Positions 1 to 9,100 of a stretch of DNA of 37,463 bases are shown piece after piece. Under the pieces are notes generated by a model. That model made no database searches. It had not been told where the DNA came from and was given only the letters and a program-made list of their open reading frames with translations. The stretch is from positions 1-37,463 of the IMG/VR virus record IMGVR_UViG_3300010334_000127, one strand, 5' to 3'. Source of the stretch: a virus. A program made the position numbers and the translations under genes. Position 1 is the stretch's first letter; each line of letters opens with the position of its first letter.

Positions 1-1
1 A

Positions 2-2560
2 AATGTCACTCCGCAGCCCAATGTACTGGATCAATACAGCAGTTACACTTGGTCTGCCTCGGTGTACATAATGAACCTTGATCAGTATGCTCGATTGATG
101 ACGTCCAAGGTCAAAGCAATTGATGGTTACACTTTGTTGTTCCAAAGCGGTGGTGCCGGAGTCAGTGATGGTGTGATCAGACAAGCCACACAAACATTTT
201 CTGAAAATGACGGAACTGCCAGCACAACAGAACTTGATTACAAATCTGTAAATCGCAGTCCGTTTTTTACCAATGATTTTTATATTGATTCAGTAACACT
301 GGAACACCAATGCCTGGGCAAAGGCACCGGTGCTGCTCATCAAGTGTCAAATATCAAATTCACTGTGGTTGAACCACAAGGAATTACTCTGCTGGATCGA
401 ATGTATGCGGCTGTGGCCAACAACGAACCACGCGATGCCAGCAACAAAATAAATTACACCGCAGCAACATATCTCATGGTGCTGAGATTTTATGGCTATG
501 ACGCAGACGGTAATATTGTGTATCCTGTCAAAGGCGGATTAGAATCTCCAACCGGAACCAGTGATCCAACTGCTGTGGTAGAAAAATTTATACCATTCAA
601 ACTCAAACAGGTCAATTGGACCATAGGAACAAAAACAGTCAATTATGATTTTGAATGCAGTGCAGTTGGTCAAGACATCGGCGGATCCACAGCTCGCGGC
701 ACTATTCCTTATGATGTGCAACTGGCCGACAGCACCGTTGGCGGAATGCTAGGCGGCACAGTCAAGTATGTTACTCCTGCACCTGACACGCCAGGTAAAT
801 CTACCACAACCCCGGCTGCAACGCAAGCATCTGTGAGAGCAGTAGACAACGCCATTGACGCAGGAACTGCTCCTGCTCCTGCTCCTGCTAATGCCAACGC
901 CGCTAACTCTAAAAAGCAAATCACTCAAGGGTTGATGGGGGCCATGAACGACTTCCAAAAAGAACTGGTACAACAAGGAAAATATACTATTGCAGATGAA
1001 TATTCCATTGAGTTTGTGGGCATTCCGGGCCTGGCCAGTGCTGCAGACATCAGCGGTGCAAAAATACAATTGCCCAACGTCAAAAAAGACATGACCAAAA
1101 CACCAGCTGGAGAGCCAGCGACCAAGGATTCAAAAAACCTTGACCAAAAAACAATCCAAGCCGACACCGATAGTCGTACATTCAGCATCACTGCTGGACA
1201 ACAGATTTTACAAGCCATAGAATTGGTCATAAGAAATTCAGATTATATCAACAAACAAAAATTAGTGATAGAAAATCCCGATGGCAGCGAAGAGCCTGCG
1301 CAGGGAGGAAAGAAACCCTTGATCTGGTTTAGTATAAGCATGCATGCAGAAAGAAAGCCCGGCGGTATTGACCCCAAGAGAAACGACTATGCCTACAAAA
1401 TCAAATACATAGTGACTCCTTATTTGGTAAAAAATGTAGACAGCAAATATTTCCGGCAAAATCGTTTCACAGGAGTACACAAACGTTATCCATTTTGGTT
1501 CACCGGACAAAATGTAGCAGTCAAAGATTATCAAGAAACACTGAACACTACATTTACTGCCACACTAAGTGGATCAGGCCAAGGCACCAGCATCATAGAT
1601 CGATCCAATGCTGCTGCCACCAACACCTATCAAGATCTTGTGAGATACAACTACAGTCCTCGCAGCAACGAAAGTAGTTTTGGCGCCGACGGTAAAACCA
1701 ATGAGCCCAATGCCAACGCTGCTGAACTCATATACAATGCCAGTGACCTGGCCAATGCCAAGGTCAGAATAATAGGAGATCCGGCTTGGATACAGCAAGG
1801 CAGTTTTTTCAAACCCATAACCGAAGGAACCACATTGGTAAATGCAATAAAAACTGGGTTCAACTCAGACGGCACAGTGTCGTTTGACAGTCAAGACATT
1901 TTGTTTGAAATGTTGTGGCAACGACCTGAAGATTATGATCTGGCCACAGGACTGGCAGATCCATACAGCAGAACCAGTCAAGTTGATGGCGGCAAACGAG
2001 AACCGCTACAAAGCAGAGTGTATCAAGTCACAAAAGTCATCAGCGAATTCAAAGGTGGAATATTTGAGCAAACTTTGGAAGGCAGTATTTTCCGACTTCC
2101 GATTTATGCCAACAAATCTGCTCAAGATTCTTCGGCAGCTGATGCTGCCAAGAACAAGACAAAAGATACTGCGGCCAGAACTGGAGTCGATCTGTCAGGA
2201 AGAAAACAAGCTACCAGTTTTACAGATCCACGCAGTACACAAAGTTCAGATGGTGGCAAAGCTGCCATACTTGGTGCGCAGGGCGCATACAAGGCTGCAC
2301 AATTTGATCCCAATGTAGGGAGTGCTGCTTTTGGTAATCCTTCGATCACAAGACAAGGTATCACTGCAGGTGCTATACAAAACGCACCGCCGCCAAAGCC
2401 TGCTACTGATGGCGATGGCAATGTGTTGGATACCACATCGACGGAATCTGGTCCACCAAAATTAAATTCAATAATAGCAAGAAACAATGCAGCAGCCGCA
2501 GCCGCAGGTGCCAGAGGCCGTGGATCTCAGCCACAAAAAATTGCTGGTGATGGAGGATAA
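2..2560 (+). CDS. Baseplate/tail structural protein, 5' end cut by window
   Basis: The reading frame is open from base 2 to the TAA at 2560 (852 codons visible), so the gene begins outside the window. A GTG at 62 and an ATG at 71 lie inside it; the residues before them (NVLDQYSSYTW...) read as normal coding sequence and continue a motif (N-x-L-x-x-Y-x-S-Y-T) that I recall from large baseplate-associated proteins of T4-like environmental phages. Around residues 470-520 there is an aromatic-rich stretch (YIVTPYLVKN, then HKRYPFWFTGQN) of the same kind. The last ~150 residues are Ala/Gly/Pro/Gln-rich and look disordered. No signal peptide or membrane segment is visible. It sits directly upstream of the gp5-like spike gene, so a role in the central hub (gp27-like position) is likely from context, but I see no firm gp27 motif. 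Confidence 0.85.
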   Translation, partial: NVTPQPNVLDQYSSYTWSASVYIMNLDQYARLMTSKVKAIDGYTLLFQSGGAGVSDGVIRQATQTFSENDGTASTTELDYKSVNRSPFFTNDFYIDSVTLEHQCLGKGTGAAHQVSNIKFTVVEPQGITLLDRMYAAVANNEPRDASNKINYTAATYLMVLRFYGYDADGNIVYPVKGGLESPTGTSDPTAVVEKFIPFKLKQVNWTIGTKTVNYDFECSAVGQDIGGSTARGTIPYDVQLADSTVGGMLGGTVKYVTPAPDTPGKSTTTPAATQASVRAVDNAIDAGTAPAPAPANANAANSKKQITQGLMGAMNDFQKELVQQGKYTIADEYSIEFVGIPGLASAADISGAKIQLPNVKKDMTKTPAGEPATKDSKNLDQKTIQADTDSRTFSITAGQQILQAIELVIRNSDYINKQKLVIENPDGSEEPAQGGKKPLIWFSISMHAERKPGGIDPKRNDYAYKIKYIVTPYLVKNVDSKYFRQNRFTGVHKRYPFWFTGQNVAVKDYQETLNTTFTATLSGSGQGTSIIDRSNAAATNTYQDLVRYNYSPRSNESSFGADGKTNEPNANAAELIYNASDLANAKVRIIGDPAWIQQGSFFKPITEGTTLVNAIKTGFNSDGTVSFDSQDILFEMLWQRPEDYDLATGLADPYSRTSQVDGGKREPLQSRVYQVTKVISEFKGGIFEQTLEGSIFRLPIYANKSAQDSSAADAAKNKTKDTAARTGVDLSGRKQATSFTDPRSTQSSDGGKAAILGAQGAYKAAQFDPNVGSAAFGNPSITRQGITAGAIQNAPPPKPATDGDGNVLDTTSTESGPPKLNSIIARNNAAAAAAGARGRGSQPQKIAGDGG

Positions 2561-2563
2561 CAC

Positions 2564-4075
2564 ATGGTAGATAACGTACAACGCAGTCGAGGACGTCCGA
2601 GTAACTACAAACTAGACCGTGGTGGAGTACCATCAGAGTTTGGTCCATTCACGGGTGTGGTCATGAGCACAGTTGATCCCACTCGAGCAGGGCGTTTGCG
2701 TGTGTTCATCGAAGCATTTGTTGATGGTGGTGAAAAGGCCATGCAAGATGATTCCAAATGGACCACAGTAAGCTACATGCCTCCTTTTTACGGATCAACT
2801 CCGTCAAATCCCAGCAGTACAGGAGTTGGCACCTGGACAGACGGCAATCCCAATGCATATGGCATGTGGTTTACTCCTCCTGACGTGGGAGTGACAGTGA
2901 TGTGCGTGTTTGTCAACGGTGACAGAAACAATGGATTTTATATTGGTGTGGTGCCCGATCAAGGGCTAGGCAGCATGGTACCTGCCATTTCCAGCACTCC
3001 CAACTACGAAGTACAAAATCAAAATCAAGAAACATATTTCGCCAATGCTGCACGTTTGCCCGTGGCCGAAATCAATGTCAACAACATAGAAATTTTCAAC
3101 GACCCAAGATTTTTTGACCAAACCAAACCTGTGCAGGGTTATCTGGCACAGTCACTATTACAACAAGGACTCATTGACGACATCGAGCGCGGCACCATAC
3201 AAAGCTCAAGTCAGCGCGAAACTCCCAGTGCAGTATTTGGAATCAGCACACCTGGCGCACCCATCTATCAGGGAGGTATGAAACCCAATGACATTCGCAA
3301 AAAGTTGAATGCTGGCGAAATAACTCCCGGACAGGCTCAAATCATTGGTCGTGTGGGCGGACACAGTCTTGTGATGGATGACGGTGACCTTGAAGGACAA
3401 AACGCAATGCTGAGATTGCGCACCAGTCTAGGACATCAAATTACCATGAGTGATTCGGGAAACTTTTTCTACATCATTCATGCCAATGGACAGACCTGGC
3501 TGGAGTTTGGCGTAGAAGGCACAGTGGATGTGTATGCCACCAACTCAGTAAACGTGCGCACCAAAGGCGACATTAATTTACACGCCGATAGAGATATCAA
3601 CATGTTTGCTGGACGTTATTTAAAAATAAAAAGCAAAGAAGACATGCAGTTGGAAACTGACACGTTCATGAGCGTGCAGGCACAAGATGACATCACTCTA
3701 TACAGTAAAAACACAATCGGTGTCAAAGCCGATGGCACATTGACCCTGAACAGCGCATCAGGATCCTGGGGCGCCGGATCTGCATTGATATTAGAAGCTG
3801 GTGGTATTGACCTCAATGGTCCGGCCGCTGATGTGGTAACCAATCCGCAACCGTTGACCACAACCTTGTTGGATGACACAGAATGGGATACCAGCAAAGG
3901 CTGGATAGTCAACCCCGAAGCACTTGAAAGTATTGTGAGCCGGGCTGCCACACACGAACCTTATCCGTACCACAACAAAGGCGTGGACGTTGAAGTCAAG
4001 TTTGAAGAAGGCAAACCGTCACCGCCACCAGGCGCAGTTCCAGTTCCGGCTGGCGTAGAAATAAAGGCAAATTAA
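2564..4075 (+). CDS. gp5: gp5-like baseplate hub / tail spike without lysozyme domain
   Basis: This 503-residue protein is the likely membrane-piercing needle at the tip of the tail. Residues ~27-132 look like the gp5 OB-fold (FGPFTGVVMSTVDPTRAGRL, then WFTPPDVGVTVMCVFVNGD). Residues ~262-310 carry the gp5 C-terminal signature (GHSLVMDDGD, LRLRTSLGHQI, NGQTWLEFG), followed to about residue 400 by short repeats (VNVRTKGDINL, DINMFAGRYL, DDITLYSKN) that fit the triple-stranded beta-helix. The tail end is proline-rich. In T4 gp5 a lysozyme domain lies between OB-fold and helix; here that gap is only ~130 residues and shows no lysozyme catalytic pattern. The ATG at 2564 follows a strong GGAGG (2552-2556) with 7 nt spacing, and lies 3 nt after the preceding stop. 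Confidence 0.88.
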   Translation: MVDNVQRSRGRPSNYKLDRGGVPSEFGPFTGVVMSTVDPTRAGRLRVFIEAFVDGGEKAMQDDSKWTTVSYMPPFYGSTPSNPSSTGVGTWTDGNPNAYGMWFTPPDVGVTVMCVFVNGDRNNGFYIGVVPDQGLGSMVPAISSTPNYEVQNQNQETYFANAARLPVAEINVNNIEIFNDPRFFDQTKPVQGYLAQSLLQQGLIDDIERGTIQSSSQRETPSAVFGISTPGAPIYQGGMKPNDIRKKLNAGEITPGQAQIIGRVGGHSLVMDDGDLEGQNAMLRLRTSLGHQITMSDSGNFFYIIHANGQTWLEFGVEGTVDVYATNSVNVRTKGDINLHADRDINMFAGRYLKIKSKEDMQLETDTFMSVQAQDDITLYSKNTIGVKADGTLTLNSASGSWGAGSALILEAGGIDLNGPAADVVTNPQPLTTTLLDDTEWDTSKGWIVNPEALESIVSRAATHEPYPYHNKGVDVEVKFEEGKPSPPPGAVPVPAGVEIKAN

Positions 4076-4076
4076 A

Positions 4077-5690
4077 ATGGCTTCATTTACATTTACCAGC
4101 AGCGACGGAAAACCATTTACTTTGACTGGGCCCGAAAGCCTCACAAGAGAACAAGCAGAAGCGATCTTCAAGAAACAAGACGCCACTGGTGCCTTGGTAG
4201 GGTTTGAATCTGGACAGTCTCTTTCGGCAGCTACTCAGGCAGCAGATGGACTAGCTGGCGCACAAGGTGCCTTGCAGCAGGCACAAAGCAGCATTGTTGG
4301 TGCTCTTGGCAGTGCAGGAAGTGTTGCATCCATTGGTTCAGTCAGCACCGCCTTGGGAGCCGCAGGTGGTGCATTGTCTGGCTCTCTGGCATCAACTGCG
4401 GCTGGATTAACTGCCGCAGTGGGACCAGCAGTGTCAGCAGCATCTGGTGCACTGGGCGGATTGGGTGCCAGTCAAGCCGGCGCTGCACTAGTAGGGGCAG
4501 CCGGCATACAGGGATCAGTTGCAACAACTGCAATTCAAACAATCAACAAAACCATCACAGGTGCAGCAGTTACAAACCCTATCAACACCGCAGACTTTTC
4601 CAAGATTGCAGGTGGGCTAGCATCTCTAGGTGCAGTGGCCCCTATTGGTCCAATGAGCATACCCGAAGTCAATGGTGTGTTGGCTCAGGCAAAAAATCTT
4701 GTGGGACAGGGATTTGACAGCATCAGCAACAGCAAAGGCCTAGGGGGATTTGGACTGGATGTGGCACAGTTAGAAACTGCTGGCTATGTCAAACCAGGAT
4801 CACGTGCCAAGTTTGATGCAGCATCGTTTGCTGATTTAATAAAAAGCCCTGCCATATGGACCGGCAAAGATGGAATCAAAAGTGCCACAGATCTGTTGGC
4901 CAATGCCCCCAAGCAAAGTCAAATACAACAAGGACTAATGGCCAAGGGTGTGGCTGCCATGGGTGCAGTGGGCATTCCTGTACAAAATTTATCAAGTCAA
5001 GGCATTGCCGGCATGGCATTAAATGCTGCCAAAAGTTTGCCTGGTGCAGAAGCATTTGCCAAAGGGCTTCCCATACCCGGCGATGCCACAGGAGCAGTAC
5101 AAGCAGCCTTTAGTAGTGCTGTTCGTGATGGTGCATTTGCTGTGAACTTGGTAAACACAAAAATACCCACAGCATTTAAACAACAAGATACACCCATGCC
5201 GGCAGCAGACACAGTGAGTCGCGCCACAGTGGATGCCGCAACCACACGAGTGCTAGGAGATGCCAAGGTGCCTACTCCTGTGTATGTGGCCCCGGCCAAT
5301 TCTGCCACAGTGAGTGACTACGAAACCAAGGCAACAACTTATGTAAATGATTGGCTGCTGCCAACAGTGGAAAAATTACAAGCCTTGGACCCAAAATTGG
5401 CAGCTTTGGAAAATCAGCAGACCATCACACAACAACAATATGACGCACTCAACTCTGAAAGAGATGCAGTGCGCAACAACTACAATATCAATGGTATTGC
5501 TTTGCTATCGGAACTGATCAACTTGTACAACTCGCTGACAGAGGCTGACAAAAAAACAATCTCAGCTGGCACACTCACACCCAGTATTCTCAGAGACAGA
5601 AACAACCAATTGGCAGCATTTTCAAAGCAACAAAAAGAACGTCTATATGCATTGCAGCCCAAGATTGAAGGGCGCGGCGAGGGTGAATAA
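4077..5690 (+). CDS. Ala/Gly-rich putative baseplate or tail protein
   Basis: This 537-residue protein is not firmly recognised. Residues ~1-45 form an ordinary polar start (MASFTFTSSDGKPFTLTGPE, with EQAEAIFKKQ). Residues ~50-160 are low-complexity Ala/Gly/Ser with many small hydrophobic residues. A more globular part follows around residues 215-320, including the motif SPAIWTGKDGIKSATDLL. The last ~120 residues are rich in Gln, Glu, Leu and Lys and look helical or coiled-coil (VEKLQALDPKLAALENQQ). The helical Ala-rich composition would suit an extended internal tail or hub part. The start ATG is 1 nt after the upstream TAA and has AAAGG at 4063-4067, 9 nt away. It lies between the spike gene and gene 25, so it is almost certainly a late virion or assembly protein; it could be a hub-assembly factor rather than a structural protein. 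Confidence 0.8.
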   Translation: MASFTFTSSDGKPFTLTGPESLTREQAEAIFKKQDATGALVGFESGQSLSAATQAADGLAGAQGALQQAQSSIVGALGSAGSVASIGSVSTALGAAGGALSGSLASTAAGLTAAVGPAVSAASGALGGLGASQAGAALVGAAGIQGSVATTAIQTINKTITGAAVTNPINTADFSKIAGGLASLGAVAPIGPMSIPEVNGVLAQAKNLVGQGFDSISNSKGLGGFGLDVAQLETAGYVKPGSRAKFDAASFADLIKSPAIWTGKDGIKSATDLLANAPKQSQIQQGLMAKGVAAMGAVGIPVQNLSSQGIAGMALNAAKSLPGAEAFAKGLPIPGDATGAVQAAFSSAVRDGAFAVNLVNTKIPTAFKQQDTPMPAADTVSRATVDAATTRVLGDAKVPTPVYVAPANSATVSDYETKATTYVNDWLLPTVEKLQALDPKLAALENQQTITQQQYDALNSERDAVRNNYNINGIALLSELINLYNSLTEADKKTISAGTLTPSILRDRNNQLAAFSKQQKERLYALQPKIEGRGEGE

Positions 5691-5695
5691 TCTCC

Positions 5696-5703
5696 CATAA
5701 ATA
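5696..5703 (+). promoter_or_regulatory. T4-type late promoter element before gene 25
   Basis: CATAAATA matches the NATAAATA late-promoter -10 element of T4-like phages, which is read by the phage late sigma factor gp55. It ends only 4 nt before the gene 25 ATG. With normal T4 spacing, transcription would start at about the A of the ATG, so the message would be leaderless or nearly so. Confidence 0.6.
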
Positions 5704-5707
5704 TCAT

Positions 5708-6085
5708 ATGGCACAAACATTCATTGGATTCAACACACAAAATCAATACAAAAAGTTCACACTCACGGACTTTGCATTGATCAAACGTGACCTGCTTAAT
5801 GCGTTCAACATACGTCAAGGTCAGTTGCCTGGCCGACCAGCATACGGCACAGTGCTCTGGGACCTGTTGTTTGAGAACCAACTGGAAGAACTACAGAACG
5901 CAATTGTCAAAGAAGTGCAACGTGTGGCTGGCAACGATCCCAGAGTTTACATCAACGATGTGCAATGTTTCCCCCAGGAAAATGGCATATTGATTCAACT
6001 TGAGTTGACAGTTGTGCCAAGCACCAATGCTGAAAGACTGAGTCTTTTCTTTGACTTGCAACAGCGCAACGCCTCCTATGTATAA
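5708..6085 (+). CDS. gp25: gp25-like baseplate wedge protein (GPW/gp25 family)
   Basis: The 125-residue length is close to T4 gp25 (132 residues). In T4 this protein joins the baseplate wedge and starts sheath polymerisation; TssE is its type VI secretion counterpart. The N-terminus (FIGFNTQNQ, FTLTDFALIKRDLLNAFNI) and the middle (PGRPAYGTVLWDLLFENQ, then the helix IVKEVQRVAGNDPRV) follow the family pattern, ending in a beta-strand pair (GILIQLELTVVP). No Shine-Dalgarno sequence lies within 20 nt upstream; instead a late-promoter element ends 4 nt before the ATG. The start is still credible because family members commonly begin with a similar FIGF-type sequence. The next gene is gene 6, its usual wedge partner. 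Confidence 0.92.
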   Translation: MAQTFIGFNTQNQYKKFTLTDFALIKRDLLNAFNIRQGQLPGRPAYGTVLWDLLFENQLEELQNAIVKEVQRVAGNDPRVYINDVQCFPQENGILIQLELTVVPSTNAERLSLFFDLQQRNASYV

Positions 6086-6104
6086 AGCAGCCGTTTTTAA
6101 TCCC

Positions 6105-6112
6105 CATAAATA
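6105..6112 (+). promoter_or_regulatory. T4-type late promoter element before gene 6
   Basis: CATAAATA is again present, in the 47-nt gap between gene 25 and gene 6. The predicted transcript start near 6118 leaves a leader of about 15 nt holding a purine-rich ribosome site (GAGGCGAAG, 6120-6128) before the ATG at 6133. This is a normal late-gene layout, unlike the copy before gene 25. Confidence 0.72.
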
Positions 6113-6132
6113 AAAGATAGAGGCGAAGAAAA

Positions 6133-9100
6133 ATGGCAAAAACCACACGACAGACAGCGATATTTGGTGTTCAGGACTGGAAACAGATTTACCAAACCTA
6201 TCGCGAAGCAGATTTTCAAAGTTATGATTTTGAAACCTTACGCAAGAGTTTTGTCGATTACCTGCGCCTGAACTATCCCGAAACATTCAATGACTACATT
6301 GAATCCTCTGAATACATTGCCTTATTGGATGTGATTGCATTCATGGGCCAGGCCTTGGCATTCCGCACGGACATGAACACCCGTGAAAACTACATAGACA
6401 CTGCTGAACGTAGAGATAGTGTTGTGCGACTGGCCAACCTGGTCAGCTACACAGCCAAACGCAATATTGCTGCCCAAGGATTGCTAAAAGTATTTTCGGT
6501 GACCACAACAGAAAACGTTGTGGATTACCAAGGTGTGAACTTGTCAAATGTCACAGTGGATTGGGCGGATCAAACCAATCCAGACTGGCAAGAACAATTT
6601 ACTGCTATCATCAATGCCAGCTTGGTAGACACACAGCGTGTGGGTCGTCCTGGTAACCGTCAAACAATTCTTGGTGTTCGCACAGACGAATACGCCATCA
6701 ATCTGGTACCAGGTTATCTTCCGATTGTGCCGTATACTGCCACAGTGGATGGCGTGAACATGCCATTTGAAGCAATGACCTCAACATCTGTGGGCCGAGA
6801 TTATCTTTACGAGCCATCACCCAAACCGAATGTGCCATTCAATGTGTTGTTCCGCAATGATAGCCTGGGCTTCCAAAGCGCCAACACTGGCTATTTCTTT
6901 ATGTTCAAGCAGGGTGTGTTGCAAAACCAAGATTTTAATCTTGGTGAACGTGTGGCCAACCGCACAGTCAACATCAACATTGAAGGTGTCAACAACGAAG
7001 ACCGATGGCTGTTTCAACTGGACAATGTTGGCACAGTGAGTCGTGAGTGGGCCTACACAGAAAACATTTATGCAGCAGGTGGCGAGCAGGTGGCCACCAG
7101 CACTCGTCCCATATACTCAGTCACATCCAGAACCAACGATCAGATTACCATGGTATTTGGTGATGGTGTATTCTCTGAAATTCCTGTGGGTACATTCCGT
7201 GCTTATGTTCGCGCCAGCAATGGATTGCAATACATTATCAATCCAGAAGAAATGCAGGCTGTCAGTATTCCTATCAGCTATATCAGTCGTGCAGGAAATC
7301 TAGAAACAATAACCTTCACCTGTGGCATCACTCGTCCTGTGAGCAACAGCCAAGCACGTGAAAGCATTGATGCAATCAAGCAACGTGCACCTGCTAGATA
7401 CTACACACAGAACCGCATGGTCAACGGAGAAGACTATAACCTCTTTCCCTACACACAATACAACAGTATTGTGAAATCCAAAGCATTGAATCGTGCCAGT
7501 ATTGGCACAAGTCGTTACTTGGACTTGGTGGACAACACTGGCAAATATTCCAGCACCAACACCTTTGGCAGTGACGGCGGATTGTGGGAACAAAACATAC
7601 TGCCTACAATTTTGTTTTCCTGGACCAATCGAAATGAAATTGCAGATGCAATTACCAACCAGTTCCAGCCAAAGTTGGCTGAAACCACCAGCCGTCAATT
7701 CTACTATGACAACTTTCCTAGAGTGACCTCAACCACGTTGCCCGCATACGGTGGCACCACTTGGGTCACAGGCGCCAACTGGGTGCAAAGCACCACATTG
7801 GCCAACGAGACCACAGGCTATTTTAGAAATACAGTTTATTCTACCACTTGGCCAAACGGTTCTCCAATTCCAGTGGGATCCACAACCACCACAAATTTCA
7901 AATACGTAGCAGTAGGCAGCCTTATCAAGTTTGTGCCACCCACAGGTTATTACTTCGACAAGAACAACAAGTTACAGCAAGGCACACCGACCAGTGCAGA
8001 TCAAACATTGGAAATCTGGGCCAGCCCACTGGAGATCGTTGGGACCGGTTACAACAACGGGCTTGGCAATTTGCCATCAGGGGCAGGTCCAGTATCTCTC
8101 AACAACTTTGTGCCTACTGGTGCAATAGTTGACACTATTATTCCGTTGTTTGTGACTGATTTACCACAGTCCTTGGAATTGGCCATTGCTGAACAGATTT
8201 TATTGAATCGTAATTTTGGCATTGGGTACGACAACAATGGCGATATCACAGGCACACCGTACTCTTGGTATTTGATCAGTAGCACAAACCTTGCTGCTGA
8301 TTCTGCCTGGAGTCAGCAGTATGCTGGGAACACTTCGGGAACCAATTTGGATGCGTCATGGTTGGTTCAGTTTGTGGTACAAAATCAAAATTACACTGTG
8401 ACATTCCGCGGACTTGCTTATTATTTTGGAAGTGTATTACAAACACGGTTCTTCTTTTATGATGGCGCACAAGTATATGATTCACGCACTGGCACAGTTA
8501 TTCGTGATTTTATAAACTGTCTTGCAGTCAATACCAAGCCTGACTCCACTGATCACTTGCCCGGCGACATCTACATGACCATCACAGGACAACCTGTAGA
8601 GAGTGACGGATATGTTGATGATTTCCAGGTATTAGTGGGCTACCGTGACAGTGACAATGACGGTGTACCAGACAATCCAGATTTCTTCAACGAAATAGTG
8701 GCGCCAAGTACAAATCCAACACAAAAATATATCTATCTGCAAAAAACAGTGGACTTTGACAACCTGCAAAGATATCTGTTGGTCGAATCAGGTGTGGTTG
8801 TCAGCGACTACGCTACCTATAATCAACTTGAATTGGCGAAAAATGAATGGAGCCCAGGACAGGTATTTTACACCTACAGCGACGATGCATTTTATCAACT
8901 GTCCATAGGTGCCACTGGAATCAGAACCTTGGTTGATGCCAGTACTGATTGGATAGCAAGAACAGGACGCCAGCAATTGTATTATCAATACAGACACAAC
9001 AGTCCATTGACAACCAGAATTGATCCCGGCACGACCAACATCATTGATTTGTATGTGGTAACCTTGGCCTATTACACTTCATATCAAAATTGGATCAGAG

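Noticed and set aside
62-73. GTG 62 or ATG 71 as the true start of the first gene
   Set aside because: The frame is open upstream to the window edge and its residues continue a plausible coding motif, with no ribosome site before either codon; the gene is cut by the window.
2122-2487. 121-codon minus-strand frame opposite the end of the first gene
   Set aside because: It is the complement of an Ala/Gly-rich coding stretch, which readily leaves the opposite strand open; nothing else supports it.
4240-4560. Ala/Gly-rich stretch as a silk- or collagen-like repeat
   Set aside because: There is no regular repeat unit; it is low complexity only.
7300-7698. 132-codon open frame on the minus strand inside gene 6
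   Set aside because: It is antisense to a strongly supported gene, Cys/Val-rich in a way typical of shadow frames here, and has no ribosome site or family motif.
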